Part shown: positions 62,401 through 64,000 of the stretch, piece after piece
How the letters are laid out: every line of letters begins with the position of its first letter
Position numbering within the stretch: the stretch's first letter is position 1
Source of the DNA: Sinonovacula constricta
Lineage: Eukaryota > Mollusca > Bivalvia > Cardiida > Solecurtidae
NCBI GenBank assembly: GCA_007844125.1
Contig: CM017561.1
Coordinates: 61,048,756-61,112,755 of the forward strand
Length of the DNA: 64,000 nucleotides
Direction of reading: 5' to 3'
Notes under the pieces: model-generated
Seen by the model: the letters and a program-made list of their open reading frames with translations, nothing else
Told to the model about the DNA's origin: nothing
Databases searched by the model: none
Made by a program: the position numbers and the translations under genes

Positions 62401-63499
62401 GCAAAACTATATATTGACCGAAAACTTAAGTGTTAAGGTATTATATCACATACCCTATTTAATTACACTTTCAATTTTTGTTTGTTTTTGTTTTGTTTTG
62501 TTTTTGTACAACGAGCAATCTGCGCTTCCCATTTCAACATAAAATTTTCTTATATGTCGATCCAATTGACCTGCGTTAAAAGTATGTTCTCACATATTTC
62601 TTCGACAGATACTCGCGAAAATCATTTAAACTACAAACTAAGTTTGACTTTTTGTTATTTTCTATGTCATAATTTCCCTTAATATTATCATCATCAGACA
62701 AACTGATAAACTGTCAGATTTTAACAAGTTAATGTATTATTACTGCACGTTAAAAGAACACGATTGTCAGTATTATGTTCTCGGTGCTCACGTGAAAACA
62801 TTCTCGTGCCAATGTTACTTTATATTGACTCACATGTAACCAGAGCTCAACTAATAGGCCAAACGTTTTAACTTCAAAGGGTTTGTGATATAACAGAATA
62901 TATAATGTGTGTGCATTGAATGGAAAACAAGAGGAATCATGTGATAAATACTATTATTATTTTATGGTATTTTTTTCAATGCATACTTTAGACAATTTTA
63001 GTAAGTAAACTATTTTCATAGAGTGTTAAATTGTCATAACATTTTTTTTTTATCGGGGAAAGTTTGATGTATTACCCAAATGCATGTAGTTTTTTATTTA
63101 TCAGTATTGAATTTTAAGTAGATTGATTTTCATTTTCTTCATATGCATGGAAATGGGAATTAAGACATGCATAGGTCATAATATCGACTATTTATGCAAA
63201 TAAGAAATATGTGTTTCATTAATTTAAATTAATTTAAGTTCTATAGAAATGTCTCGTTATGCATTTTAAAAAGCTGTTTAAAACGCCATTCATAGACAAA
63301 AAAGGACACATCAATAAATGTGTATATTTGTTTCGAGCTCTCTCAAAATTGTTTGTTTCACGGTGCATAAGAACATTAGATTATAAATATGTTTTTCCAT
63401 ACAGCATTTTTGTAATTTGTACTGTGTTTGGTAAGCAGATAGGTGGTGGTATTGGTGAAAAAAACACAATCACATTATTAATTGTATATTTAAGTACAA
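59476..63499. other. Intergenic, little recognised
   Basis: Four kilobases of AT-rich sequence. Apart from the inverted repeat at 62344-62419, I see no exon, RNA gene or mobile-element motif. Confidence 0.45.
62344..62419. repeat. Perfect 17-base inverted repeat (hairpin)
   Basis: GGTCAATATATAGTTTT at 62344-62360 is the exact reverse complement of AAAACTATATATTGACC at 62403-62419, with a 42-base loop. A second, shorter pairing exists between GGGTAATGTGATAT in the loop and ATATCACATACCC at about 62443. It may be a small foldback element. Confidence 0.85.

Positions 63500-63570
<71 letters not shown>
63500..63570. repeat. (AAT)n microsatellite
   Basis: About 23 AAT units; the reverse strand gives a meaningless poly-Tyr open frame. 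Confidence 0.95.
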
Positions 63571-63573
<3 letters not shown>

Positions 63574-63688
63574 ATTATCATTACATCATTCTATCATTAA
63601 ATGTTTTGTTTAGCTGACTGTAGCGTGCAGTTAATAAGTTGTTTTATTTCTGGATGTATCCATCTGTCTCAACAATGCGACACGTGAA

Positions 63689-63907
63689 TCAGTTGTCAGA
63701 TTCAATTAAGAAGCCACTTAAGTGCGTATGAAAGCAACAGCCACCAAGTGAATGGTCCCCACTAACTGCATCAGTCTCTACCCAAATCTCATCATTTGCC
63801 GCCAAATGGAGTGTGATATCCGTCGACCGTCGGAGCCAGTAGTGATCATTGGCGTCCATGAAAATGTAGCCGACTGTCGCTGAGTTTTTCTTGATTAACA
63901 AATGTAT
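63689..63907 (-). CDS. C1q domain-containing protein 8, last exon only
   Basis: Terminal exon of a further C1q gene on the minus strand, running 63907 to 63689. It follows a TTTCAG acceptor and reads IHLLIKKNSATVGYIFMDA, HYWLRRSTDITLHLAANDE, IWVETDAVSGDHSLGG, CCFHTHLSGFLIESDN, then TGA. This is the second half of a C1q domain with the Cys-Cys motif, closest to gene 7 (shared NSAxVGYIFMD and HTHLSGFLIE). The phase-0 start is the same as in the other genes. Exons 1 and 2 must lie beyond the right edge. No damage is visible in this exon. Confidence 0.9.
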   Translation of the reverse strand: MHLLIKKNSATVGYIFMDANDHYWLRRSTDITLHLAANDEIWVETDAVSGDHSLGGCCFHTHLSGFLIESDN

Positions 63908-64000
63908 CTGAAATCAAATAATCCTGTGACACAGTATAAAACATACAAATATTCTATACTTTCCTTATTAAAGTTATGAATATAAAAACATAAAGATAAA

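Noticed and set aside
63381..63581. Protein with a poly-Tyr run
   Set aside because: Reverse-strand translation of the AAT microsatellite.

Overview
This is a stretch of animal nuclear DNA, AT-rich, with introns, microsatellites and many decayed transposons. The genes and repeats point to a bivalve mollusc. It holds a cluster of small secreted proteins with a C1q domain (C1qDC), a family greatly expanded in bivalves. It also holds tRNA-derived SINEs and remnants of Tc1/mariner, pogo/Tigger, hAT, LINE and Penelope-like elements. The species cannot be fixed from the sequence alone. I recognise no protein-coding gene family in the window other than C1qDC and transposon remnants.

C1q cluster. 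Six complete or partial genes lie inside the window, one more runs off the left edge and one off the right edge is counted by its last exon; in total there are six uninterrupted three-exon or near-complete models plus relics. Gene 1 (minus, 874-2262) lacks exon 3, which is probably left of the window. Gene 2 (plus, 7614-9286), gene 3 (minus, 12463-14785), gene 4 (minus, 20944-23470), gene 5 (plus, 26031-27844), gene 6 (plus, 34011-35454) and gene 7 (plus, 45429-46495) are complete. Gene 8 (minus, 63689-63907) is a last exon only. All complete models share one layout: exon 1 codes for a signal peptide and a short coiled coil ending in Cys; a phase-1 intron follows; exon 2 codes for the first half of the C1q domain; a phase-0 intron follows; exon 3 codes for the second half. 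The predicted proteins are 201-207 residues. Three relics accompany them: a promoter plus exon 1 on the minus strand at 30.6-30.9 kb, an exon 2 fragment on the minus strand at 41.2-41.4 kb, and a full-length pseudogene at 53.4-54.6 kb that is a copy of gene 7.

Layout. From 0 to 30 kb, genes are separated by several kb of apparently non-genic DNA with a pogo/Tigger relic (5.2-5.9 kb), two tRNA-type SINEs (9.6 and 10.5 kb), a Tc1/mariner relic (17.2-18.2 kb) and a GA-rich satellite (19.3-19.7 kb). From 34 to 55 kb the window is built from segmental duplications: a C1q gene followed by a roughly 6 kb block (37.3-43.1 kb) is repeated as gene 7 plus a second block (46.9-53.3 kb), then the pseudogene. 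A pair of ~0.93 kb inverted arms (39.84-40.78 and 44.13-45.06 kb) lies inside this region. From 55 to 63.5 kb there is a decayed L1/Tx1-like LINE, a SINE and otherwise little.

How the genes may work together: C1qDC proteins of bivalves are secreted, form trimers and larger oligomers, and are thought to bind microbial surfaces and other ligands. The paralogues here differ mainly in loop lengths and in cysteines near the C-terminus, which would diversify binding and assembly. That functional reading comes from the family, not from this sequence.
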